62,845 nucleotides of DNA. It comes from an uncultured Eubacteriales bacterium (lineage in GTDB: Bacteria; Bacillota; Clostridia; Peptostreptococcales; Anaerovoracaceae). Shown here piece after piece: positions 35,195-42,977 of the stretch (within the stretch, counting starts at the first letter, position 1; every line of letters begins with the position of its first letter). The stretch covers positions 1 to 62,845 of the forward strand of contig CADCHO010000009.1 in assembly GCA_902801255.1 (NCBI GenBank). Direction: 5' to 3'. Made by a program: the position numbers and the translations under genes. The notes beneath the pieces were generated by a model that did no database searches, was not told where the DNA came from, and saw only the letters and a list, made by a program, of their open reading frames with translations.

Positions 35195-35271
35195 AAAAAA
35201 GCCGCCAGTTCACGTAACTAGGCGGCAACCCACAAAGGTTGAGTTAGTCGTTGACGAACGACGCTCTTCCT
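35195..35271 (-). ncRNA. Small antisense-oriented RNA, resembling a type I antitoxin RNA
   Basis: On the minus strand, TTGCGG (35301-35306), a 17-bp spacer and TATAAT (35278-35283) make a good promoter. About 7 nt downstream begins a transcript of about 77 nt. It contains a hairpin GTCGTT-cgtc-AACGAC, a small AACC/GGTT stem, and ends in GCCGCC...GGCGGC (35221-35226 with 35201-35206) followed by TTTTTT, a complete terminator. The layout resembles antitoxin RNAs of holin-like type I modules, but no toxin ORF is visible beside it. Confidence 0.6.
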
Positions 35272-35277
35272 GACCAA

Positions 35278-35306
35278 ATTATAATCTTCACTCAGATGGG
35301 CCGCAA
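35278..35306 (-). promoter_or_regulatory. Promoter of the small RNA
   Basis: Minus-strand TTGCGG, a 17-bp spacer and a perfect TATAAT. Confidence 0.65.
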
Positions 35307-35316
35307 GGCCTTTTTA
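35297..35316 (+). terminator. Short GCAA-loop terminator
   Basis: GGCC-GCAA-GGCC followed by TTTTT. The same GGGCCGCAAGGCCTTTTT design recurs at 37812-37832. Confidence 0.6.
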
Positions 35317-35460
35317 CTTGTCTTCTTCGCCATTAATCACCGTTCTTCGTCATTCTTCATCAGGAAGCGCTGAGTGCTATTTCTCACTACGGCGATATTG
35401 AAAGTAAGCCGTGCACTCGTTACAATGTGAGTAATGATTTGAGTAGAGGAAATGTTGCAT

Positions 35461-36132
35461 ATGATAAAGATTTGTATTTTTGACCTTGATGGAACTTTGG
35501 CTGCAACACAGGAGTCTATCGCCAGACCCGTGAATATGACTCTGGCTGTTTATGACCTTCCTGCGCAGCCTGTAGAAGCTTTTAACTACTTTGCCGGGGA
35601 CGGCATCAAAAATGCGCTAAAAAGGGCTATGATCGCCGCCGGCGATACATCAGCATCTTATCTGGAGGAGGGACTGCCTCTCTGCCGTGCATGGATGCAG
35701 GAGGATCCGGCTTATCACGTGGTTCCTTATGATCACATGGTGTGGGCCCTTGAGGAGCTCAAGAGGAACGGCGTGAAGATCGCAGTTTTCAGCAACAAAC
35801 CGCACGAAAGCGCCATAGGAGTTGTTGAGACTGTGTTCGGCAAAGGATTATTCGATCACATCCAGGGCCAGACAGACCTTATTCCTATAAAACCTGATCC
35901 TGTTGGAGTGTTTGAGATACTTGAGAAGTTCGGGGCGGAGAAGGACGAGTGCCTGTATTTCGGCGATACCAATACTGACATGCTGACAGCACACAACGCA
36001 GGGGTCACTGCGGTAGGAGTTACCTGGGGATTCAGGCCGAGGTCGGAGCTTGAGGAATATGGCGCTGATATTATAATCGACAGCGCAGCGGAGATCCCGG
36101 GACTGGCGGGAATAGATGCAGCCGCACAGTAA
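35461..36132 (+). CDS. HAD-family phosphatase (phosphoglycolate phosphatase-like)
   Basis: 223 residues. Motif I FDLDGTLAATQESIARP, C1-type helical cap, motif II VFSNKPH (about residue 107), motif III Lys in IPIKPDPVG (about 142), motif IV YFGDTNTDMLTAHNAG. Similar to Gph/PpaX-type phosphatases. ATG 35461 is chosen because AGAGGA lies 10 nt upstream; the in-frame ATG 35452 is only 1 nt from it. Confidence 0.9.
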   Translation: MIKICIFDLDGTLAATQESIARPVNMTLAVYDLPAQPVEAFNYFAGDGIKNALKRAMIAAGDTSASYLEEGLPLCRAWMQEDPAYHVVPYDHMVWALEELKRNGVKIAVFSNKPHESAIGVVETVFGKGLFDHIQGQTDLIPIKPDPVGVFEILEKFGAEKDECLYFGDTNTDMLTAHNAGVTAVGVTWGFRPRSELEEYGADIIIDSAAEIPGLAGIDAAAQ

Positions 36133-36188
36133 AAATGTGCCGAGGCCAGATGCGGCCGCCGCATAAACACTAGAAAGGGGAACTGGAG

Positions 36189-36851
36189 ATGACACTAATG
36201 GAAGCGATAGATGCCAGGCATTCGGTGCGGGCATATAAGGATATGCCGATCCCTCAGGAGGTTCGCGATCAGCTGGATGCGTTCGTGAAAACCTGCAACG
36301 ATGAGAGCGGACTGAACATCACCATCAGCTATGATGATCCGGCCGGATTTGACTCAAGGCTGGCGCATTATGGCAGTTTCAGCAATGTCCGCAACTACAT
36401 CATCCTGAAGGGAAGCAAACGTGCGGACTTCGACTTCGTATGTGGCTATTACGGCGAAAAGATCGTGCTTTGCGCACAGCAGCTGGGGCTCAACACCTGC
36501 TGGACGGCGCTCACATTCAACAAGAAGAAGGTGAAAGAGCTGGTTCCGGCCGGGGAGAAACTGTGCATGGTTATATCGCTCGGCTACGGCGAGACGCAGG
36601 GTAACGCGCATAAGAGCAAGAGCATGTTTGATGTCATAGACGTAAAGGGCGGTATGCCGGAGTGGTTCGTGGCAGGAGTCGAGTCTGCACTAAAAGCACC
36701 GACCGCTATGAATCAGCAGAAGTTCTGCTTCATGCTTGAAAATGACGAACCGTCGGTAAAAATCAAAGGCCTGGGCACCTATACCAAAGTAGATCTGGGC
36801 ATTGTGGCATATCATTTTGAGGCCGCGACCGGCAGAAAGGTTAAAGCATAA
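36189..36851 (+). CDS. Nitroreductase-family protein
   Basis: 220-residue flavin enzyme. N-terminal ARHSVRAYKDMPIP is the family FMN-binding motif; LGLNTCWTALTFNKKK and APTAMNQQKFCF (about residue 175) complete the FMN site. The arrangement, with the flavin motif APTAMNQQ near the C terminus, is typical of Clostridial TM1586-like nitroreductases. AGAAAGGGGAACTGG precedes the ATG. The physiological substrate is unknown. Confidence 0.88.
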   Translation: MTLMEAIDARHSVRAYKDMPIPQEVRDQLDAFVKTCNDESGLNITISYDDPAGFDSRLAHYGSFSNVRNYIILKGSKRADFDFVCGYYGEKIVLCAQQLGLNTCWTALTFNKKKVKELVPAGEKLCMVISLGYGETQGNAHKSKSMFDVIDVKGGMPEWFVAGVESALKAPTAMNQQKFCFMLENDEPSVKIKGLGTYTKVDLGIVAYHFEAATGRKVKA

Positions 36852-36931
36852 TAGAGCGATATTACAAGCCAAAAATACCAGCGAAATATGTACCAACGAA
36901 TACTCGCCATATACCAATGTACCAACCAGAT

Positions 36932-36955
36932 GGCGCTCGCAGGGGCGCCTTTTTT
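36932..36955 (+). terminator. Rho-independent terminator
   Basis: GGCGC and GCGCC arms (GGCGCTCGCAGGGGCGCC) followed by TTTTTT. Confidence 0.8.
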
Positions 36956-37057
36956 ACTGTCCGGTTTTCGGGACTCCTGGTGCGCTACACTGTAGATGTC
37001 AAAACACACTTAAGCAAACAGAAGGAGAGGATGCAGTAAAACAAGGAGGTCCGAGCG

Positions 37058-37144
37058 ATGAAAACCTACAACCTTACAAGACACCTGACCACAATAATAA
37101 CGGTATTTGCAGCAATCTTTTTCTTAGCAAGCAGCAGTATTTAA
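37058..37144 (+). CDS. 28-residue membrane mini-protein or leader peptide
   Basis: The ORF reads MKTYNLTRHLTTIITVFAAI then FFLASSSI and stops at TAA 37142-37144. AAGGAGG lies 8 nt before ATG, the best binding site in this stretch. One hydrophobic helix (about residues 11-25). The downstream hydrolase ATG (37147) is only 2 nt after the stop and has no RBS of its own, so translation of the mini-ORF is probably needed to start the larger gene. Confidence 0.6.
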   Translation: MKTYNLTRHLTTIITVFAAIFFLASSSI

Positions 37145-37146
37145 TT

Positions 37147-37773
37147 ATGTTAGCAAAAGCTCATATTGCAGTCGGGATGGCTGCGGCATTTTCAATAGTG
37201 AGACCCGGGACGGTCGCCGAGGCTCTGCCTGTCATCGCAGGCGGAGCTTTGGGCTGCCTGATCTGCGATCTGGACTGCGAGAACAAATCTGAAAAGAGCG
37301 ACTCGTCGCACTGGCGGGTCGTGATGGCATTGGTGGCCGCAGCCGCACTTATCGAAGACCATCTGCTGGATGCCGGAATGTGGAGATCGATCGGTCATGG
37401 CGGAGATTTTCTGTGGGGCTCGTCAGGCCAGATCGGCCAGTATCTGTGGTTCGCAGGACTTGCAGGATTTGTGATCACATGCGTATTCGCCAGTGGGTCC
37501 GGCCACCGCGGCTTCTCACACTCGCTGCTTGCAATGGCATTGGAGACGGTATGCCTGTGGCTGATATTCCCGGCGGTGGCCGTACCATTCGCGATCGCGT
37601 TCACATCACACGTGCTTCTCGACATGATGAATAAGCGGTCAGTACGGCTGCTGTATCCGGCAAAGAAGGGGATTTGCCTTGGCTGGTTCTATGCGGACAG
37701 ACTGGCAAACAAAGTGGTTGCCGCATGTGGGACCGTTTGGCTGATTGTCGCGATTATAATCTGCCGCCGCTGA
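37147..37773 (+). CDS. DUF457/YdjM-family membrane-bound metal-dependent hydrolase
   Basis: 208 residues, about five to six membrane helices. Family motifs with metal-binding residues: KAHIAVGMAAA at the N terminus, HRGFSHSLLAMAL (about residues 120-132) and FTSHVLLDMMN (about 157-167). The family includes E. coli YdjM. Start ATG 37147 gives the family N terminus. No Shine-Dalgarno sequence is present; it follows the mini-ORF stop by 2 nt, indicating coupling. The in-frame extension upstream to 36802 is non-coding in character. Confidence 0.8.
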   Translation: MLAKAHIAVGMAAAFSIVRPGTVAEALPVIAGGALGCLICDLDCENKSEKSDSSHWRVVMALVAAAALIEDHLLDAGMWRSIGHGGDFLWGSSGQIGQYLWFAGLAGFVITCVFASGSGHRGFSHSLLAMALETVCLWLIFPAVAVPFAIAFTSHVLLDMMNKRSVRLLYPAKKGICLGWFYADRLANKVVAACGTVWLIVAIIICRR

Positions 37774-37811
37774 TTACTATGGATCGTCATGGAGCACCAT
37801 GAAGTACTCTG

Positions 37812-37832
37812 AAGGGCCGCAAGGCCTTTTTT
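37812..37832 (+). terminator. GCAA-loop terminator
   Basis: AAGGGCC-GCAA-GGCCTTT stem followed by TTTT. Ends the hydrolase transcript. Confidence 0.75.
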
Positions 37833-37940
37833 ATTGCAAAAAATCTGTAACGTCACAAAGGTCCTAACAAGAAAGCTTTCTACATAGAAGATTTTTATAA
37901 GAAAAACTCGATTAGTCCTTTTGTGGAAAAAGAGTGTGAA

Positions 37941-38003
37941 AAGTACGAAAAAAATCGTTCCTGATAATAGATATTTTAAGTTGAAGGACGAATTCTTTAT
38001 TTA
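37941..38003. repeat. Dispersed AGTACGA/AAGGACGAA element, copy A
   Basis: AAGTACGAAAAAAATCGTTC (37941-37960) is an imperfect palindrome, and 43 bp after its start comes AAGGACGAATTCTTTATTTA (37984-38003). Two further copies with the same layout are at 47427 and 47679. Confidence 0.6.
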
Positions 38004-38346
38004 GCACATAACTTAAAATGGTTTATTTACATAAATATTCACAGAAAAGATTATTCTTTAGTGCGAAATTACCCTACGCTTAGAAAATTGCATTTGTGAT
38101 CGTCAATATGCCGTTTTTCCGTGTGGATATGAGGCTCAAAATAAAGAAGTGATTAGTCTTTCACCTCGTGATTTCTTGGCTGGAGAACGACTTTCTTCGT
38201 GCATCACGGTCGATTTTGACACATCATGTACGAACTTGCACATTGAATAAAAGTGTATATATGGTAAGAAAGATTGATTCTTGTATCCAAGGTGTCAAAT
38301 CAAGTAGTTTTTTCTGATACTGGGAAAAAATAGGTTGCGGAACTGG
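38004..38346. other. A+T-rich intergenic region upstream of tetR
   Basis: No ORF of note. It contains GAACGACTTTCTTCGTGC near 38187 and GTACGAACTTGC near 38229, possibly degenerate relatives of the AGTACGA element. Promoter and operators for the TetR gene begin at 38347. Confidence 0.45.
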
Positions 38347-38375
38347 TTGACACGGTGTCAGCGCAGTGCTACAAT
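38347..38375 (+). promoter_or_regulatory. Promoter of the tetR/redox operon
   Basis: TTGACA at 38347-38352, a 17-bp spacer, and TACAAT at 38370-38375. The -35 box is embedded in the first operator palindrome. Confidence 0.85.
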
Positions 38376-38449
38376 TCAATTGTTGACACGGTGTCAACCG
38401 ACATTTCTAAGCGGTGTCAACCGACATTTCTAAGCGGTGTCAACCGACA
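38347..38449 (+). promoter_or_regulatory. TetR operator palindromes and 23-bp half-site repeats
   Basis: TTGACACGGTGTCA (38347-38360) and the perfect 15-bp palindrome TTGACACGGTGTCAA (38383-38397) have centres 36 bp apart. Then GGTGTCAACCGACA recurs at 38390, 38413 and 38436, an exact 23-bp period. One operator overlaps the -35 and the other the start of the transcript, the arrangement expected for autorepression by the TetR protein encoded directly downstream. Confidence 0.8.
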
Positions 38450-38462
38450 GAGAGGAGAAATT

Positions 38463-39086
38463 ATGTTCAAGGGAACCCCTGAGATCGTCGCGCAGAGGAG
38501 AGAAGAGATCGTCAATGCATGCGAGAAGCTGTATCAGACGAAGAGCTTCAAGGAGATCAATCTTAAGGAAATCGGTGAAGTAACATCATTCTCACGCCCG
38601 ACGATCTACAACTATTTCCATACAAAAGAGGAGATATTCCTTGCACTTTTTGAGCGTGAATATGACAGATGGAACGCCGAGCTCGAGACCATCCTGAACA
38701 GTGATCAGAGCTGCACCAGAAAACAGCTGGCTGATAAGATAGCCGGGTCTCTCGAGAGAAGAGCACAGCTCCTCAGGCTTCTTTCAATGAACAATTTCGA
38801 TATGGAGGAGAACAGCCGTGAGGAAATGCTCGCGTCTTTCAAGCGTGCATACGGAAGGTCGCTGGATCTTTTCAGGAGCATCCTCGATAAATACTGTCCG
38901 GAGATGTCTGCAGAAGAGGCGAAGGCAGTCATGTACGTCTTCTTCCCGTTCATGTTCGGCATCTACCCGTACGCGGAAGTGACGGAAAAGCAGAAAAAAG
39001 CGATGGAAGACGCTGAGGTCGAATACATCTATCATTCAATTTATGAAATCACATACAACTGTCTGATCGGGCTTCTGGACAAGTGA
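38463..39086 (+). CDS. TetR-family transcriptional regulator
   Basis: 207 residues. N-terminal TetR helix-turn-helix: REEIVNACEKLYQTKSFKEI then LKEIGEVTSFSRPTIYNYF with HTKEEIFLAL (residues about 10-65); the rest is a helical ligand-binding domain. Start ATG 38463 with AGAGGAG 6 nt upstream; the longer frame from 38355 runs through the operators. It probably represses its own promoter and the flavodoxin-aldo/keto reductase cluster behind it. The inducer is unknown. Confidence 0.92.
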   Translation: MFKGTPEIVAQRREEIVNACEKLYQTKSFKEINLKEIGEVTSFSRPTIYNYFHTKEEIFLALFEREYDRWNAELETILNSDQSCTRKQLADKIAGSLERRAQLLRLLSMNNFDMEENSREEMLASFKRAYGRSLDLFRSILDKYCPEMSAEEAKAVMYVFFPFMFGIYPYAEVTEKQKKAMEDAEVEYIYHSIYEITYNCLIGLLDK

Positions 39087-39174
39087 CTTGGGGACCTGGA
39101 AAGGTGACCCGGACATATGAATTGGGTTTGAAATCCCGGCAGACAGAATCGATAAATACCAAGGAGGAATATAA

Positions 39175-39654
39175 ATGGCGAATAAAGTATTGGTTGCTGT
39201 TTTTTCAGCAAGTGGCGTGACTAAACGTGTCGGACAGGAGATAGCAAGGATCAGCGGCGGCGACTTCTTTGAGATCGTCCCTGCAGAGAAATATACGAGT
39301 GACGACCTTAACTATATGAACAGCAGGAGCCGCAGCAGTGTAGAGATGAACGATCCATCCGTGAGACCGGAGATCGCAAACCGCGTCAGCGATATGGACT
39401 CGTACGACACGGTGATCATAGGGTTCCCGATCTGGTGGGGCGTAGCTCCGAGGATCATCGAGACATTCCTCGAAAGCTATGACTTTGGCGGAAAAACGAT
39501 CATCCCGTTCTGCACATCGGGCGGAAGCGGCGTCGGCAGAAGCGATACAGAACTTCACAAGAACGTCAGCGGCGATGTTAAGTGGGGAAAAGGCGTTCAG
39601 ATCAACCGTCCGAACGAATCTACGATCAGAAACTGGCTGGAAAAGGCACTATAA
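39175..39654 (+). CDS. Flavodoxin (cytoplasmic)
   Basis: 159-residue flavodoxin-fold protein that binds FMN and carries electrons. VAVFSASGVTKRVGQEIA is the phosphate-binding loop (normally T/SxTGNT; here SASGVTK), and FPIWWGVAPRIIETFLESYD and PFCTSGGSGVG match the Flavodoxin_4 type. It is closely related to the lipoprotein flavodoxin at 41601 (shared NDPSVRPEI and GFPIWWG). AAGGAGG precedes the ATG. First structural gene after tetR. Confidence 0.9.
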   Translation: MANKVLVAVFSASGVTKRVGQEIARISGGDFFEIVPAEKYTSDDLNYMNSRSRSSVEMNDPSVRPEIANRVSDMDSYDTVIIGFPIWWGVAPRIIETFLESYDFGGKTIIPFCTSGGSGVGRSDTELHKNVSGDVKWGKGVQINRPNESTIRNWLEKAL

Positions 39655-39688
39655 GGCGCACATGCACAGCCAACAGGAGGAAAACAAT

Positions 39689-40021
39689 ATGAGTATTATT
39701 GTAAATCTGTATTATAAAGGCCACGACGGAAGCGCAAAAAGCTTTGCGCAGGAGATGGAGTCCCGCGGGATCGCTGATGCCATCAGGGAAGAGGATGGAA
39801 ACGAGAGATACGAGTACTTTCAGCCTATCAACGATCCTGAGACCGTGCTCCTCATAGACTGCTGGCGCGACCAGGAGTCACTCGACAGGCACCACGCATC
39901 GCCTATGATGGCTAAAATAGCGGAATTACGTGAAAAATACGATCTGCATATGGCAGTGGAGCGCTACGTATCCGACTCGGAAGGAGTACCGGAAAAGGAC
40001 AAGGCGTTTATCAGAAAATAG
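39689..40021 (+). CDS. Antibiotic biosynthesis monooxygenase (ABM)-domain protein
   Basis: 110 residues, ferredoxin-like ABM fold as in quinol monooxygenase YgiN. Landmarks: MSIIVNLYYKG strand, SFAQEMESRGIADAIREEDG and YEYFQPINDPETVLLIDCW, then a helix ending ERYVSD. Start ATG 39689 (AGGAGG 8 nt upstream); the longer upstream frame overlaps the flavodoxin gene. Such small proteins are cofactor-free oxidases or quinone-modifying enzymes; here it sits in a redox operon. Confidence 0.85.
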   Translation: MSIIVNLYYKGHDGSAKSFAQEMESRGIADAIREEDGNERYEYFQPINDPETVLLIDCWRDQESLDRHHASPMMAKIAELREKYDLHMAVERYVSDSEGVPEKDKAFIRK

Positions 40022-40060
40022 TTTCAGGCATTATGACAATAGTCGAGGAGGAATATAGAA

Positions 40061-40384
40061 ATGAGTGAGAAAATCGTACAGACAGCAGGAAGGGACCAGC
40101 TTGGAGAATTCGCGCCGATGTTTGCGCACCTGAATGATGATGTGCTGTTCGGCGAAGTGTGGAATGAGGAAGCGATCGATGTGAAAACCAAGTGCATCAT
40201 CACGGTCGTATCCCTCATGGCATCAGGCATCACGGATTCGTCGCTCACATATCATCTGCAGAACGCCAAAGCGCATGGTGTAACTAAAGAAGAGATTGCG
40301 GCCATCATCACACATGCTACAATGTATGTAGGCTGGCCGAAGGGCTGGGCGGTATTTCGCCTGGCAAAGGAAGTATGGAGCTAA
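40061..40384 (+). CDS. Carboxymuconolactone decarboxylase-family (CMD/AhpD-like) protein
   Basis: 107 residues, all-helical CMD family. Conserved: NDDVLFGEVW, KTKCIITVVSLMASG, YHLQNAKAHGVTKEEIAAII and HATMYVGWPKGWAVF. The AhpD CxxC pair is absent, as in other gamma-CMD-like members, so peroxidase-type disulfide chemistry is not expected. The 3' end overlaps upstream of the aldo/keto reductase. Probably a small redox or tautomerase-like enzyme; substrate unknown. Confidence 0.88.
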   Translation: MSEKIVQTAGRDQLGEFAPMFAHLNDDVLFGEVWNEEAIDVKTKCIITVVSLMASGITDSSLTYHLQNAKAHGVTKEEIAAIITHATMYVGWPKGWAVFRLAKEVWS

Positions 40385-40425
40385 GCAATAAGTTTAACTA
40401 TTTGGTTCGTGAAAGGAGAGGGTTC

Positions 40426-41565
40426 ATGAAGAATTTAGGTTTCGGCATGATGAGGCTTCCGGTTATTTCCGGTCCGACTGATTTTGATTATAAGCAGCTG
40501 AATGACATGGTAGATGCTTTTCTGGAAGCAGGATATACGTACTTTGATACGAGCTATGTTTATCACGACGGCAAAAGTGAAGAGGCGACCCGCAAGGCAC
40601 TTGTCGAGCGTCATCCAAGAGACAGCTATACAGTCGCGACAAAGTTCCCGACTTTCCTGATGGTTCCGGAGGATAAGATCGAGGAGATCTTCCAGAGTCA
40701 GCTGGAGCATCTGGGTGTAGACTATGTGGACTATTACCTCCTTCATAATATCCAGAATGTTTATTATGACGGTTATGACGGAAAGGGCGGCATCGTAAAA
40801 ACGACGCATCTGTTTGATCACGCTAAAAAGTGGAAAGAGGACGGAAAGATCCGCCATCTCGGAATTTCATTCCATTCGTCCGCAAAGCTGCTGGACCGCG
40901 TTCTGACGGAGCATCCTGAGATCGAGTTTGTACAGATCGCGCTGAATCCGATCGACTGGGACAGTGAGCTTGTTCAGGCCGGACTCTGCTACGATGTGAT
41001 CCGTAAACACGGACGCAAGGTGGTCATCATGGAGGCGGTAAAAGGCGGCGGTCTTGCGAAGCTTCCGGAAGAAGCTGAAAAGCTGCTGAAGGCAGCACAT
41101 CCTGACTGGTCGATAGCATCCTGGTCCGTGCGTTTCTGCCTTGATCTGGACGATGTGATCACAGTCCTTTCAGGAATGAGCACGCTTGAGCAGGTAAAAG
41201 ACAATACGGCCACTAGCAACGCAGCTGAAAAACTGACGGACGAGGACCGCAAGGTGCTTGCTGAAGCCATGCGCATTTACAGGGAAAGCGCGCCGATCAA
41301 GCAGAGTGAGATCGAGGAGTACAAGGATATTATGTACCACGGCGTTCCTGTCAGTGCGATCCTTCAGGCTTACAGCATATGCCAGATCCAGCCGGATCCG
41401 GGTTTCTCCGATGATAATAACTACCTGAAGAACGCGTTCGCAGAGGCGGAGCATGTCGACTTCAATAACGGACTGTCAAAGCAGAGAGTATTCACGGAGG
41501 ATGGCAGAGACATTACGGATATGGTAAAGAAAGCAGTTGAATGGCTGACAGAGAACAGCTTCTGA
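40426..41565 (+). CDS. Aldo/keto reductase with cysteine-less C-terminal extension
   Basis: 379 residues. NADPH-dependent aldo/keto reductase barrel with catalytic D-Y-K-H set: YFDTSYVYHDG (Asp, Tyr), VATKFPTF (Lys), DYYLLHNI (His). The region after residue about 285 lines up with the position where the relative at 45992 has ferredoxin cysteines, but here has only one Cys (SICQ), so the iron-sulfur module is lost or replaced. Start ATG 40426 with AAAGGAGAGG upstream; the in-frame ATG 40375 is inside the previous gene. Confidence 0.85.
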   Translation: MKNLGFGMMRLPVISGPTDFDYKQLNDMVDAFLEAGYTYFDTSYVYHDGKSEEATRKALVERHPRDSYTVATKFPTFLMVPEDKIEEIFQSQLEHLGVDYVDYYLLHNIQNVYYDGYDGKGGIVKTTHLFDHAKKWKEDGKIRHLGISFHSSAKLLDRVLTEHPEIEFVQIALNPIDWDSELVQAGLCYDVIRKHGRKVVIMEAVKGGGLAKLPEEAEKLLKAAHPDWSIASWSVRFCLDLDDVITVLSGMSTLEQVKDNTATSNAAEKLTDEDRKVLAEAMRIYRESAPIKQSEIEEYKDIMYHGVPVSAILQAYSICQIQPDPGFSDDNNYLKNAFAEAEHVDFNNGLSKQRVFTEDGRDITDMVKKAVEWLTENSF

Positions 41566-41600
41566 TATATATGTAAAATTTGGTAAAAAGGAGACGGACA

Positions 41601-42233
41601 ATGAGACGGATATTTGCTTTGCTGATAGCGTGCCTGATGATATTCGGGCTGACAGCGTGCGGCGGAGGAAACAGCACGGAAAGTGTTGAGGACAGCGCAG
41701 CTGAGGCTCCGGCGGAAAGCTCATCTGAAGAGGCCGCAGCAGAGGATACACAGAATGCAAGTGACATTCTGGTAGTGTATTTCTCCGCGACCGGAACAAC
41801 GAAGGGCGTTGCCGAGAAGATCGCATCGATCACAGGCGCAGACATCTATGAGATCAATGCGGCTCAGGAATATACAAGTGAAGATCTTGACTGGAATGAT
41901 TCGGACAGCCGTACGACTCACGAGCAGAACGACCCGTCGGTCCGTCCTGAGATAGGCAGCGACCCGGTCTCACTTGACGGCTATTCGACTGTTTACATCG
42001 GATTCCCGATCTGGTGGGGCGAGGAACCGCGCATAATGGACACATTCGTGGAAAGCTATAACTTCGACGGCATCACAATGATTCCGTTCTGCACATCAAG
42101 CAGCAGCGGCATAGGCATGAGCGGTAAGAACCTCGAATCCAATGCAGGAAGCGGCAACTGGCTCGACGGAGAGCGCTTCGGAGGAGGCGTATCTGAAGAA
42201 GAACTTCAGACGTGGATAGACGGTCTGCAGTAA
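41601..42233 (+). CDS. Flavodoxin-domain lipoprotein
   Basis: 210 residues. Signal peptide MRRIFALLIACLMIFGLTAC with lipobox LTAC, then an acidic linker (about residues 21-55), then a flavodoxin domain: VVYFSATGTTKGVAEKIA (FMN phosphate loop TGTT), IGFPIWWGEEPRIMDTF and PFCTSSSSGIG. The protein should be anchored on the outer face of the membrane with a bound flavin. AAAGGAG lies 7 nt upstream of ATG 41601. The DUF4405 membrane protein follows directly and could reduce it. Confidence 0.9.
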   Translation: MRRIFALLIACLMIFGLTACGGGNSTESVEDSAAEAPAESSSEEAAAEDTQNASDILVVYFSATGTTKGVAEKIASITGADIYEINAAQEYTSEDLDWNDSDSRTTHEQNDPSVRPEIGSDPVSLDGYSTVYIGFPIWWGEEPRIMDTFVESYNFDGITMIPFCTSSSSGIGMSGKNLESNAGSGNWLDGERFGGGVSEEELQTWIDGLQ

Positions 42234-42249
42234 AACCGGGAGATAAGTT

Positions 42250-42924
42250 ATGCAGGAGAAGCATAATAACAATGTGGCGAGAAGAGTCATAGATATGTGC
42301 ATGACTCTTCTTCTGCTCTTCCTGATGGCCTACCAGGTCACGGGGGAGACGCTGCATGAATGGATCGGAATAGGAATGACCGTGCTTGTGATCATCCATC
42401 AGATCCTGAACAGAAAGTGGTATGGTGCGCTATTTAAGGGCAAATACCGCCCATACAGAATCGTAACAACAGCAGTAAACATACTGCTGTTGTTGTCATT
42501 CGCGCTGACGGCATTCTGCGGGATGTCGATGAGTGGTCACGCGGTGCCGTTCCTGTACGGCATTGCGCCTATCACATTTGCAAGGCGGATGCACTTGTCC
42601 ATGTCGCACTGGTCATTCGTATTGATGGGGCTCCATCTCGGACTGCACATCCCGGCGATGACTGCAAAGATGAAGATCGAAGGCAGGAAAAAGACTCTTG
42701 TTTCCGCTGTATTCTGCTGCATCGCGGGTATTGGCCTGTGGCTCTTCCTGCGGAACAACATGACAGACTACCTGTTCTTCCGCGTTCCGTTCGCATTCCT
42801 GGACTACGAAAAAGCCGGAGCTCTTGTGATCCTCGAAAATATCGTGATGCTGCTGTTCTGGGCGTTTATTGGTGTGCAGTGCAGCCTGCTGTGCATGAGT
42901 TCCGGCAGAAAGGCAGATCAATAG
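42250..42924 (+). CDS. DUF4405 membrane protein (flavinylation-associated cytochrome type)
   Basis: 224 residues with about five to six helices. Histidines lie within or beside helices: ETLHEWIGIGMTVLVIIHQ (about residues 33-51), MHLSMSHWSFVLMGLHLGLH (about 117-136), suitable as heme b ligands. Members of DUF4405 are linked to extracytoplasmic flavin electron transfer. It directly follows the flavodoxin lipoprotein (16-nt gap), so it likely moves electrons across the membrane to that protein. Heme binding is inferred, not shown. Confidence 0.75.
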   Translation: MQEKHNNNVARRVIDMCMTLLLLFLMAYQVTGETLHEWIGIGMTVLVIIHQILNRKWYGALFKGKYRPYRIVTTAVNILLLLSFALTAFCGMSMSGHAVPFLYGIAPITFARRMHLSMSHWSFVLMGLHLGLHIPAMTAKMKIEGRKKTLVSAVFCCIAGIGLWLFLRNNMTDYLFFRVPFAFLDYEKAGALVILENIVMLLFWAFIGVQCSLLCMSSGRKADQ

Positions 42925-42977
42925 GCTGAACAGCGGACTGCCGCTGCTCAGGCAAACATTGGGGGACTGGAATCATA

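Noticed and set aside
36802-37146. N-terminal extension of the DUF457 hydrolase
   Set aside because: The in-frame extension crosses a terminator and a separate mini-ORF with the real RBS; the family N terminus begins at 37147.
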